Shown here piece after piece: positions 7,447 through 14,708 of a DNA stretch of 64,000 nt (position 1 is its first letter; every line of letters begins with the position of its first letter). Made by a program: the position numbers and the translations under genes. This DNA is from Hyphomicrobiaceae bacterium (GTDB taxonomy: Bacteria > Pseudomonadota > Alphaproteobacteria > Rhizobiales > Hyphomicrobiaceae), in NCBI GenBank assembly GCA_016793635.1, contig JAEUMD010000011.1:310001-374000 (forward strand), given 5' to 3'. Under the pieces are notes generated by a model that ran no database searches, was not told the origin of the DNA, and saw only the letters and a program-made list of their open reading frames with translations.

Positions 7447-8949
7447 ATGATGCTGCCGCAGCCGCGCGCCGACCTGAAGCCCAACACTGCCGATTTCGAA
7501 CGCTTTCCGCTCGTCAAGCCGACCGGCTTTCGCGAGTACGACGCGCGCTGGCTCTACCCTGAGGAGATCAACCTCATGGGGCTCAACGCGGTCGGGCTCG
7601 GCATGGCCAAGCTGTTCGCCGAGCGCGGCGTGAAGAAACGCATCGTCGTCGGCCACGACTATCGCTCCTATTCGAGCGCGGTGAAGCAGGCGCTGATGAC
7701 GGGCCTGCTCGCCGGCGGCTTCGAGGTCCACGACATCGGTCTCGCGTTGTCGCCAATCGCCTACTACGCGCAGTTCGCTCTCGACGTCGAAGGCGTCGCC
7801 ATGGTCACGGCGAGCCACAACGACAATGGCTGGACCGGCATCAAGATGGGCCTCTCGCGTCCGCTCACCTTTGGGCCAGAAGAGATGGGTCGCCTCAAGG
7901 ATATCGTGCTGGCCGGAGATTTCGACGCGCCGGGCGGCGGGCGCTATATCTTCGTGCCCGATATGGGCGAGCGCTATATGAAGGCTTTGACCGACAGGCC
8001 GAAGCTGAAGCGCCGGCTGAAGGTCGTCGCTGCCTGCGGTAACGGCACGGCTGGCGCCTTCGCACCGCAGGTTCTCGCCGCCCTCGGCTGCGACGTGATC
8101 CCGCTCGATGCGTCGCTCGATTACACCTTCCCTCGCTACAATCCCAACCCCGAAGACATGGAGATGCTGCACGCCATCGCCGCAAAGGTGCGCGAGACGG
8201 GCGCGGACGTCGGCCTCGGCTTCGACGGTGATGGCGACCGCTGCGGTGTCGTCGACAACACGGGCGAGGAGATCTTCGCCGACAAGGTGGGCGTAATGCT
8301 CGCGCGCGACATCTCGAGCCTGCATAAGGACGCCCGGTTCGTCGCCGACGTGAAATCGACCGGCCTCTTCATGACCGATCCCGTTCTGCTCGCCAATGGC
8401 GCCAAGACCACCTACTGGAAGACCGGCCACTCCTACATCAAGCGCTTCAGCCACGAGACCAAGGCGCTCGTCGGCTTCGAGAAGTCAGGCCACTTCTTTT
8501 TCAATCCGCCGCTTGGCCGCGGCTACGACGACGGTCTCGTCGCCGCCATCGCTGTTTGCGACATGCTCGACCGCAATCCGACGAAGAGCATGGCCGATCT
8601 CAGGAACGCCCTGCCGAAAACATGGCAGTCGCCGACCATGTCGCCCCACTGCGACGACGACAAGAAGTACGGCATCGTCGAAAAACTGGTCGCACACTTC
8701 AAGGCCGCCGCCGAGAACGGCGAGAAAATCGCCGGCCAGGCGGTCCGCGAGCTCATCACCGTCAACGGCATCCGCGTCGTGCTGGCCGATGGCACCTGGG
8801 GCCTGATCCGCGCGTCGTCGAACAAGCCGGAGCTGGTCGTCGTGGTCGAGAGCCCGACCTCTGAAGCCAACCTGCGTGCCATCTTCTCGGCACTCGACGC
8901 CGAATTGCGCAAGTACCCCGAGGTCGGGGCCTACAATCAGAAGATTTGA
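7447..8949 (+). CDS. Phosphomannomutase/phosphoglucomutase
   Basis: A 500-residue alpha-D-phosphohexomutase that would interconvert hexose 1- and 6-phosphates for nucleotide-sugar and exopolysaccharide supply. The phosphoserine loop is in VTASHNDNGWTGIKMG (about residue 122), the magnesium loop is FDGDGDRCGVVD (about 260), the sugar-binding loop is GFEKSGHFFFN (about 345), and the final domain carries the phosphate-binding RASSNKPELVVVVES. All four domains are therefore present and length is normal. It starts at the ATG after GAGGAACTC. It is flanked by a bidirectional hairpin and appears monocistronic. Confidence 0.93.
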   Translation: MMLPQPRADLKPNTADFERFPLVKPTGFREYDARWLYPEEINLMGLNAVGLGMAKLFAERGVKKRIVVGHDYRSYSSAVKQALMTGLLAGGFEVHDIGLALSPIAYYAQFALDVEGVAMVTASHNDNGWTGIKMGLSRPLTFGPEEMGRLKDIVLAGDFDAPGGGRYIFVPDMGERYMKALTDRPKLKRRLKVVAACGNGTAGAFAPQVLAALGCDVIPLDASLDYTFPRYNPNPEDMEMLHAIAAKVRETGADVGLGFDGDGDRCGVVDNTGEEIFADKVGVMLARDISSLHKDARFVADVKSTGLFMTDPVLLANGAKTTYWKTGHSYIKRFSHETKALVGFEKSGHFFFNPPLGRGYDDGLVAAIAVCDMLDRNPTKSMADLRNALPKTWQSPTMSPHCDDDKKYGIVEKLVAHFKAAAENGEKIAGQAVRELITVNGIRVVLADGTWGLIRASSNKPELVVVVESPTSEANLRAIFSALDAELRKYPEVGAYNQKI

Positions 8950-8974
8950 ACCGAGCAGGTTCCTTAGGGCACGT

Positions 8975-9014
8975 CCGATGGAACGGGTGCAATCCGTGCC
9001 ACCCGGTCCATCGG
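8975..9014. terminator. Bidirectional hairpin terminator candidate
   Basis: Two 15-nt arms (8975-8989 and 9000-9014) pair at 14 of 15 positions around a 10-nt loop. The element lies exactly between two convergent genes, the mutase and the small secreted protein. There is no long T run, so termination may rely on the stem alone. Confidence 0.65.
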
Positions 9015-9020
9015 TCGGCT

Positions 9021-9293
9021 TCAGAACCGCTTCTGGATGATGACGGCGCCGGAAGAACTCTGCGAACTTCCAACCTGATGTCCTGGCTCGGGTCCGTCAG
9101 GACCCTTGCTCGGCATGGTGTATTTGGTCGAACCCTCGACGCCGACATGCCAGTCCTTGCCGACGGGCGTCGTCACGGTGGTCGTCTTCGACGTCTCGGT
9201 CTGTGTTTTTTGCACTTCGAGTTTGGGTGGATCTGCGTGCGCCAGCGTTGCTCCACAAACCAGACCCATCAGCCCGATCAGAAAAAATCTCAT
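9021..9293 (-). CDS. Small secreted protein of unknown function
   Basis: A 90-residue protein with a clean signal peptide (MRFFLIGLMGLVCGATLAHA, cleavage expected after AHA). The mature part is rich in Thr, Ser, Lys and Val and ends in IIQKRF. The frame can be extended upstream by 14 codons, but the ATG at 9293 directly precedes the signal peptide and has GGAG six bases before it. No domain is recognised. The stretch upstream is distinctly AT-rich compared with its neighbours, which may hold the promoter. Confidence 0.6.
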   Translation of the reverse strand: MRFFLIGLMGLVCGATLAHADPPKLEVQKTQTETSKTTTVTTPVGKDWHVGVEGSTKYTMPSKGPDGPEPGHQVGSSQSSSGAVIIQKRF

Positions 9294-9463
9294 TTCACGC
9301 TCCAATTTTTTTGAATGGTAATACTTCAAATACACTGGATAACGATTTCGTCGTCAACACTGCGCCCGGCGCCTGCCAAGCAATAGGTCATTCAATTTTA
9401 TTTGGCATCGTTCAGCGTCATGACCAACGCCCGTCGCCAACGACGACCCGCACGAGCACGCTC

Positions 9464-10054
9464 ATGCCGATCTCCGAAACCCAGCGCGCCCAGCGCTATG
9501 CCGCTCTGATCGAACAAGCCATCGGGTACCGCTCGTTGCCCCCCGCCGAGAGGCGTGACGCCGCCCTCGCCTATCTGTTCGATCTGGCGGAGCTGATCTC
9601 CGTCGAGGCCGGGGAAGATGCGATCATCGCCCCCCTGCTCGACGTCATACCCTTTATCGCCGATCCGACCGAGAGCCCGCTGTTCCAAGATCGCCGCGCC
9701 GGCACCACTCCCCCGAGCGAGAGTGTGCTCGCCCGCGCCAGCTCCACCATCGACGTGCTCATCGCCGCCGGGCACCTGCCGGACACCGCGGCCCAGATCG
9801 TTGCCCGCCAGCTCGTCAATGCCCGCGCCGGGCTACCGGTTGAAGGCGGCGACGCGCGCGGCTGGAAGCGCCTCGCCATCTGGCGCGACAGGCTGACGTC
9901 ACTCAAGAAGCCCGCTGGCGCCTGGCGGACCTATAGCGAGTTCACCAAGTCCCTCGACAAGTTGGACCGGGCGGAAGTGGTTCGACGCGCGCTCGACGGC
10001 AGCCTCTGGGACATCCGCAAGCAGAAATCTGAAACACTCGACGCGAAGCCGTAA
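9464..10054 (+). CDS. Hypothetical helical protein
   Basis: A 196-residue protein with no recognised domain. It looks cytoplasmic and mainly helical, with no signal peptide or membrane segment, and a basic C-terminal third (KRLAIWRDRLTSLKKPAGAW). The open frame runs further upstream, but that part overlaps the AT-rich region and the oppositely oriented small secreted gene, so the ATG before PISETQRAQR was chosen. Its function is unknown; it may be an accessory gene given the lower-GC leader. Confidence 0.5.
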   Translation: MPISETQRAQRYAALIEQAIGYRSLPPAERRDAALAYLFDLAELISVEAGEDAIIAPLLDVIPFIADPTESPLFQDRRAGTTPPSESVLARASSTIDVLIAAGHLPDTAAQIVARQLVNARAGLPVEGGDARGWKRLAIWRDRLTSLKKPAGAWRTYSEFTKSLDKLDRAEVVRRALDGSLWDIRKQKSETLDAKP

Positions 10055-10126
10055 AGCGGCGGAGATCACCGCGCGACATGCTGAGCGGCCCGCCAGGACT
10101 TGCGCTCGACTGTGGTCCGCCGCGCG

Positions 10127-10792
10127 TCAGTTCACCTTGTCCTTCGCCGCTGCCTTCTCTTTCTCGAGTTTCTCGCGCAATGCGTAACGTTCGAGATGGA
10201 AGCGCTGGAAGTTGCGGTCCTTCTCATAGACCTTCGAGCGCACCCACGTGAACATATCGTAGAACGTGCCCGGCCCGATGCCGAGGTTCATGCGCGCGAC
10301 CTCGAGAGGCTGGCCCCATTGGCCTTTCAGATCGTCGATGTTCTCCTTGTAGAACACGACGGTCGGCGTGAAGAGCACGCCCCATTTCTCGGCCAGAGCT
10401 TTCTCGCGCAGCTTCTCGCCATCGAAATCGGTCACCTCGCGCTCGCCCCACATGTCGAGCTGCACGACCGCGAAGTTCTCCCGCACATAGTCGTTGATGT
10501 AGCGCTTGGAGAGCACGTCGGTATGCATCTTCACGCAGTAGCTGCAGCCGCGCTGCTCGAAGATGACGGCGAAGCGCTTACCCTGCACACGCGCTTCCGC
10601 GAAATCCTCGCGCAGATCGAGGAACGAGCTGACGAACCACTTCTGATGATAAATGCCGTCGTCGCCCTTCGTCGGTTCGACAGCAGGCGTTTCGACGCCT
10701 GCTGGCGGTGGCAGCGGTGGAGCGTCGACGGCACTCGCGAGAGACGGCATGACGAGGCAGGCGAGCAGGGCAAGGCGTGCGAGCGGGCGCAT
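10127..10792 (-). CDS. SoxW-like periplasmic thioredoxin-fold protein
   Basis: A 221-residue exported protein with an N-terminal signal peptide (RLALLACLVMPSLASA) and a thioredoxin-fold domain whose active site is CSYC, within FEQRGCSYCVKMHTDVL. The cis-Pro segment is LFTPTVVFY. The whole resembles SoxW, the thioredoxin that keeps Sox proteins reduced, and sox genes lie 20 kb away in this window. The open frame extends 47 codons upstream, but the start used gives the signal peptide directly. The TauE/SafE gene lies 52 nt upstream on the same strand, so both may serve sulfur metabolism. Confidence 0.8.
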   Translation of the reverse strand: MRPLARLALLACLVMPSLASAVDAPPLPPPAGVETPAVEPTKGDDGIYHQKWFVSSFLDLREDFAEARVQGKRFAVIFEQRGCSYCVKMHTDVLSKRYINDYVRENFAVVQLDMWGEREVTDFDGEKLREKALAEKWGVLFTPTVVFYKENIDDLKGQWGQPLEVARMNLGIGPGTFYDMFTWVRSKVYEKDRNFQRFHLERYALREKLEKEKAAAKDKVN

Positions 10793-10844
10793 CGTCGATG
10801 TCTCCAGGAAGGGACGCAGCCCGTCCGTTATAGCCGTTGGGCTG

Positions 10845-11681
10845 TCAGGCGAGAAGGCTGGCCAGGAAGCGCATCGAAACAAGCAGCAGGAAACCAGCAA
10901 ACGCGAGTTCCAGTGTGCGCTTAGACAGGCCATGGGCGAGCCGGACCCCGAGCGGGGCAGCGAGCAGGCTTGCGGGCAGAATAATGGCCGCGCCCATCAA
11001 GTTCACGTAGCCGAGGGACAATGCGGGTGCACCGCTGACACCCCAACCTGCCCAGATGAAGCCGAGCATCCCCGGCACCGCAATGAACGGACCGAAGCCC
11101 GCCGAGGTGCCGACCGACTGGAGCATCGGCCGGCCGTAGAGGGTCATGAGCGCAACCATGTAGACGGCGCCGGCGATACTCAGCAGCACGGAGACGAACC
11201 CGACCATCACCGCATAGGCTTCGACAGCAATGCTCTTCGGAATTTCCGTTCCAAGCCGCCAGTCGTCGCGGCCGAACGCCAACTTGGCGGCCATAACCGT
11301 GCCGAGCACCACCCAGAGTCCGCGTAACACCCGGCTGTCCGCGTGGCTGGCCACCACCACGCCAGCGAGTGCGCCGATGAGCACGAATACTGCCAGCCGC
11401 CGCACCAGCGCGGTATCGACGGTACCGCGTGCCCGATGGGCCAGGAACGAGCGAAGCGACGTCGCCCCCACCACGGCGAGCGAGGTGCCGACGGCCATGT
11501 GCATGCGGATCGCGTCGTCGACGCCAAGCGCGCCGAACGTCTCGTAGAGCACCGGCACGAGGATGCCGCCGCCGCCGATGCCGAGCAGACCCGACATGAT
11601 GCCGACGAGAATGCCAGCTGCGGCGAGTGACACCACCAGGATCACAAGGTTCGAATTGGTGAGCGCGAGATCCAGCCCCAT
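10845..11681 (-). CDS. TauE/SafE-family sulfite/organosulfonate exporter
   Basis: A 278-residue inner-membrane protein with about eight hydrophobic helices. The first contains the family glycine run GLLGIGGGGILVP, and a second matching half begins near residue 150, as expected for the duplicated TauE/SafE fold. Members export sulfite, sulfoacetate or related anions, and some act in unrelated uptake. Here it lies between dusA and the SoxW-like gene on one strand, with 18 nt to dusA, which fits a link with sulfur oxidation but does not prove it. Confidence 0.85.
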   Translation of the reverse strand: MGLDLALTNSNLVILVVSLAAAGILVGIMSGLLGIGGGGILVPVLYETFGALGVDDAIRMHMAVGTSLAVVGATSLRSFLAHRARGTVDTALVRRLAVFVLIGALAGVVVASHADSRVLRGLWVVLGTVMAAKLAFGRDDWRLGTEIPKSIAVEAYAVMVGFVSVLLSIAGAVYMVALMTLYGRPMLQSVGTSAGFGPFIAVPGMLGFIWAGWGVSGAPALSLGYVNLMGAAIILPASLLAAPLGVRLAHGLSKRTLELAFAGFLLLVSMRFLASLLA

Positions 11682-11699
11682 CGCTTTGCTGCTTGTCCC

Positions 11700-12698
11700 T
11701 CAGGCCGCGGCGCCGCAAGACGATCCGGGCGCGGCTTCGACGAACGCCAGCGCAGTCTCAAGCGCCTCGACGCCTACCGCCGCTCCGGCACTTTCGCTCA
11801 GATAGCGACGGAACAGACGTCCTCTCGGACGCCCGTGATAGAGCCCGAGCATGTGGCGCGTGACGTTATTCAGTCGCCCACCGGCGGCGATGTGCCGGGC
11901 GATGTAGGGCACCATCGCACGGACCGCGTCGGCGCGCGAGACGATCGGCGCGGCGTCGCCATAGACGAGCCGGTCGACGTCCGCCAGCAGGTAGGGGGTC
12001 TGGTAAGCGGCGCGGCCGAACATTACGCCATCGACGTGCGCGAGATGCTCCGCCGCTTCGGCAAGCGTACCGATGCCGCCGTTGATGACGATGGTGAGAT
12101 CGGGCCGTGCCGCCTTGAGCCGGTAGACGCGCGCATAGTCGAGCGGCGGCACTTCGCGGTTCTCTTTCGGCGACAGCCCCTTGAGCCAGGCTTTGCGCGC
12201 GTGGACGATGAAGACGCGGCAGCCCGCTTCCGCCACGCGCTCGACGAACGCCGTGAAGTCCGCCTCCGCATCCTGCTGGTCGATGCCGATCCGGCATTTG
12301 ACCGTGACCGGCACCGTGACCCGCGCGCGCATTTCCGCGACGCAGTCGGCGACCAGGCCAGGTTCGGCCATCAGGCACGCGCCGAAGCGGCCCTCCTGCA
12401 CCCTGTCGGACGGGCAGCCGACATTGAGATTGATCTCGTCGTACCCGAGCCCGGCGCCGATCGCCGCGGCCGCCGCGAGCTTCGCCGGATCTGAGCCGCC
12501 GAGTTGCAGTGCCACGGGATGCTCTTCGGGCGCGTAGCCGAGCAACCGCGCGCGATCTCCATGCAGCACGGCGTCGGCCGTCACCATTTCCGTGTAGAGC
12601 AGCGCATGGCGCGTCAACTGACGGTGGAAGAACCGGCAATGCCGGTCCGTCCAATCCATCATGGGGGCGACACAGAATCTATGCATTTGATATTGCAT
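11700..12698 (-). CDS. dusA: tRNA-dihydrouridine(20/20a) synthase DusA
   Basis: FMN enzyme that reduces uridine 20/20a in the tRNA D-loop. The 332-residue form starts MQYQMHRFCVAPMMDWTDRH; the second Met (12686) is an equally good start. NVGCPSDRVQEGRFGACL holds the catalytic cysteine, and TVKCRIGID, FIVHARKAWLKGLSPKENRE and NGGIGTL are typical DusA boxes. The 5' end of dusA is a known integration target for phages and islands; here an integrase remnant begins just beyond the start, on the other strand. The gene itself is intact, with its promoter probably supplied by foreign DNA. Confidence 0.94.
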   Translation of the reverse strand: MQYQMHRFCVAPMMDWTDRHCRFFHRQLTRHALLYTEMVTADAVLHGDRARLLGYAPEEHPVALQLGGSDPAKLAAAAAIGAGLGYDEINLNVGCPSDRVQEGRFGACLMAEPGLVADCVAEMRARVTVPVTVKCRIGIDQQDAEADFTAFVERVAEAGCRVFIVHARKAWLKGLSPKENREVPPLDYARVYRLKAARPDLTIVINGGIGTLAEAAEHLAHVDGVMFGRAAYQTPYLLADVDRLVYGDAAPIVSRADAVRAMVPYIARHIAAGGRLNNVTRHMLGLYHGRPRGRLFRRYLSESAGAAVGVEALETALAFVEAAPGSSCGAAA

Positions 12699-12717
12699 CG
12701 ATTTTCTTGTTCTATCG

Positions 12718-13011
12718 GTGTGCACGAACGAGAACATGCACACTAATGTTCGAACTTGTTCTCGTCTCTACGCAGGGTTCCGCAGCTACCGTTTTCATGT
12801 CTTGTGCACGAAAACGGAGGGTAGGTCACTCGGTCCGGTGGCCTCGTGCGACAAGCGATCCTCGGGCTGCTGGAGAGCCCAGGATCGCCGCAAGGGCCGG
12901 TACGTCTCGGAGACGTTTCAGCTTAAGCCGGAGGCGGAAGCCTGGGTGATGACACTTCCCAAATTCCCCAATGATTTCAGCTGTGATTGCGCTTGGGAAC
13001 TATATACTTGA
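12718..13011 (+). pseudogene. Remnant of the N-terminus of a tyrosine-type phage integrase
   Basis: In this frame, codons at about 12841-12948 read as an integrase N-terminal arm: CDKRSSGCWRAQDRRKGRYV then SETFQLKPEAEAW, the usual beta-sheet arm with a basic patch before the SAM-like DNA-binding domain. Recognisable sequence stops there and the frame ends 20 codons later, so the core-binding and catalytic domains are missing. It lies 20 nt from the dusA start and points away from it. This matches decay of an element whose integrase targeted dusA. Identification rests on the one arm and is moderate. Confidence 0.6.
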
Positions 13012-13051
13012 CGGAACGATTCAGTGCTGAGTTTGGTGCGACAGCCGTGAC

Positions 13052-13219
13052 GTGGCTGAAACTAAATCAGGCGTCCCTCAGATCGAGGTGACGCCAGAGA
13101 TGATTGAGGCTGGTGTTTCTAAGCTTCGCGGGAAGCGCATTGGAGAAGACCTACGCGAAATAGTGCACTCACTCTATCTCGCCATGGCCATCGCCTCGGA
13201 AAGCATGGCCTCCAAGTAA
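13052..13219 (+). CDS. Small hypothetical protein (55 residues)
   Basis: A 55-residue frame with a GTG start, reading AETKSGVPQIEVTPEMIEAG then a helix ending in MAIASESMASK. The VTPEMIEAG segment resembles small hypothetical proteins carried on rhizobial phages and islands. The last 46 nt overlap the end of the oppositely oriented 13174-13743 gene, so one of the two may have a shorter real extent. Function unknown; reality is supported only by the protein-like composition and by the position within an island. Confidence 0.45.
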   Translation: MAETKSGVPQIEVTPEMIEAGVSKLRGKRIGEDLREIVHSLYLAMAIASESMASK

Positions 13220-13743
13220 GTCAGAGCAAGTTCTGCGACATGCAGAGCGGATGCGTTCTGAAGCTGCTGATTCAGATGATGTGTCGGTGGGTCGAAGTGA
13301 TCGCCAAATCTTTCGTCCTCGACCCTCACAAGCTTGATCGTGTTGTTTGCGAATTTCACATCGCCTTGAATATTTTCGGCGATCCAGTTGCGGCCGTCCG
13401 ATCTGAGGCGCACAGATGCTCCTTTGGTTAGCAAGGATAGTTTGGTGCTAGCAGGTTCGAAGACCCGCTGGCACCCATGGTCTTTTGTGTTGCGCGCATG
13501 GTGGATGTATCGCAGGAGCGGGTCAGTCTTGCGGACATGTTTACGCCGGCCAAACCACTCGCGGGCTTGATTGTTTGCTTTGGACGCCTGTTCAATAACA
13601 GAGTAAAAGCTGCCAGCGGCCATGAGAAACGATTGCCAAGCGTCTGCCATCGACTGCCAATCTTTGGCAGTTTTCATGGCGTCGACTGCCAAGCGCATCT
13701 TGCGCAGACGGTCCGCTGCCTTTTCTATCCCTTCTTTGTACAT
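13174..13743 (-). CDS. Hypothetical island protein
   Basis: A 189-residue protein starting MYKEGIEKAADRLRKMR, helical at both ends, with a basic middle (WFGRRKHVRKTDPLLRYIHH). No domain is recognised. An upstream TTG would extend it by six codons, but the ATG has AAGG seven bases before it. Codon use is less GC-biased than in the flanking core genes, consistent with transfer. A weak resemblance to HEPN-like or plasmid-borne accessory proteins is only impression. It lies between the integrase remnant and IS debris. Confidence 0.5.
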   Translation of the reverse strand: MYKEGIEKAADRLRKMRLAVDAMKTAKDWQSMADAWQSFLMAAGSFYSVIEQASKANNQAREWFGRRKHVRKTDPLLRYIHHARNTKDHGCQRVFEPASTKLSLLTKGASVRLRSDGRNWIAENIQGDVKFANNTIKLVRVEDERFGDHFDPPTHHLNQQLQNASALHVAELALTYLEAMLSEAMAMAR

Positions 13744-13753
13744 GGAAGCCTTG

Positions 13754-13918
13754 ATGACCAAGAAGCCGAAAATTAAAATTCAGGACGAGCCCGGCGCCGA
13801 CGACCGCCTCCTGCGCGGTGTCGGAAAGGCGCTGAGCACGCCGCTCGGGCAAGATCGCAATGATCTGCTGCTCGTTGAACCGGTGCTTTCGCATTTGCGT
13901 CCGTTTCCTCGTCTTTGA
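13754..13918 (+). pseudogene. Truncated small gene joined to IS debris
   Basis: Starts with an ATG preceded by GGAAG and reads TKKPKIKIQDEPGADDRLLR then GVGKALSTP, which looks like the start of a small phage-type protein. After about codon 31 the frame passes into the antisense of an IS3 OrfA head (13850-13894), so the original 3' end is lost. It is divergent from the hypothetical gene before it by only ten bases. Confidence 0.4.
13850..13894 (-). mobile_element. IS3-type OrfA head fragment (copy 1)
   Basis: Codes for MRKHRFNEQQIIAIL, the opening helix of IS3-family OrfA transposases (pattern K/R-x-R-F-x-E/N-x-Q-I-I-x-I-L). The similarity then stops abruptly. No other IS part is recognisable here. 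A second such head lies 350 nt away on the same strand. Confidence 0.55.
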
Positions 13919-13924
13919 TCTTCC

Positions 13925-14356
13925 TCACACCACCCGCAGCTCTTTCTTTCCGTCACGTCCGAGCGTAACGAAGCGGAGTTCCTTGTCGGGATAAACCTTC
14001 GACTTGAGGTCGCGGATCATCTCTTCCGCCCCTCCGAAGGGAGCGATGACCTCCACGATCCAAAGGCGGTCGCCGGAGCGCCAGTCCTGCGGGCGCAGCT
14101 TCGTGGCGCCGCCCTCGAGGCGCGCTTCCGTTTCCGCATCGACACGCGCCCACAGCACTACGCCAATTGGCTTCTGCTGGTCGTAGTAGAGGCGGAACTG
14201 CTGCAACAGCACCGGCGTCATCACGAACCACTCAAGGTCCGAGTTCCCATGTTGCCCGTAGACATCGGCCGCCGAGCCGCCCGCTTCCCGCTCGCCCTGG
14301 ATCGCAATGATCTGCGCTTCTGAGAACCGTGACCTATGCACGACATCCGTCTCCAC
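13925..14356 (-). pseudogene. Truncated HlyC/RtxC-type toxin-activating acyltransferase fused to an IS3 OrfA head
   Basis: This 143-codon frame is a chimera. Residues 1-36 match an IS3 OrfA N-terminus (HRSRFSEAQIIAIQGEREAG). From SDLEWFVMTPVLLQQFRLYY onward it matches the C-terminal two thirds of HlyC/RtxC lysine acyltransferases, which acylate RTX toxins from acyl-ACP: PIGVVLWARVDAETEARL, KLRPQDWRSGDRLWIVEVIA and PFGGAEEMIRDL follow in family order. The N-terminal part, with the catalytic histidine (His23 in E. coli HlyC), is missing. It is therefore probably inactive. No RTX toxin gene is visible; the neighbouring large secreted protein is an autotransporter. Family call fairly strong, fusion state seen directly. 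Confidence 0.75.
14249..14356 (-). mobile_element. IS3-type OrfA head fragment (copy 2)
   Basis: First 36 codons of the chimeric frame, with HRSRFSEAQIIAIQGEREAG and the helix-turn-helix start (AADVYGQHG). Similarity to transposase ends where acyltransferase sequence begins, which marks the junction to within a few codons. The rest of the IS is absent. Confidence 0.6.
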
Positions 14357-14708
14357 TTCGGATCGGCGGACTCTACCTCAAAACAGTTACCCGCTGGGAG
14401 TGAGGGCCAAAGGGTGCTCATACGGAGCGTTCAATCCGGAGCGCTCATCGGCGACCGGATTACAGTTCCCCCGAAGACTTAACGGGGATCATATCAGTTT
14501 TTCATTTCGGGAGAAGACGCCCATTGATGCTTCAAATTCGAACGTCAATTGTAACATTTTAAACCGTACGAGCAATCCGCCGACACGCGATATTCGGCAT
14601 TTGAATCGAATTTGCCGGACCTTCATCAGCCTCCTGTCATCTATTTCGCAGGTAGACAGGGCGATGCCGTAGCCATCGGTTGGCCACGAATCTCCCATGG
14701 AGGGGCGT
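14357..14708. other. AT-rich leader region of the autotransporter gene
   Basis: About 350 nt without a convincing gene. The right half (roughly 14480-14660) is clearly AT-richer than the flanking genes and is the likely promoter region of the autotransporter. No clear -35/-10 pair could be assigned by eye. Confidence 0.4.

Noticed and set aside
9203-9463. Upstream part of the frame of the 9464 gene
   Set aside because: It overlaps the small secreted gene on the opposite strand and reads as random sequence.
12706-12773. Cluster of GTTC/GAAC words upstream of dusA resembling SOS boxes
   Set aside because: Spacings are 2 or 6 bases rather than the seven of the alphaproteobacterial box. A palindrome CGAGAACA/TGTTCTCG exists but no regulator can be assigned.
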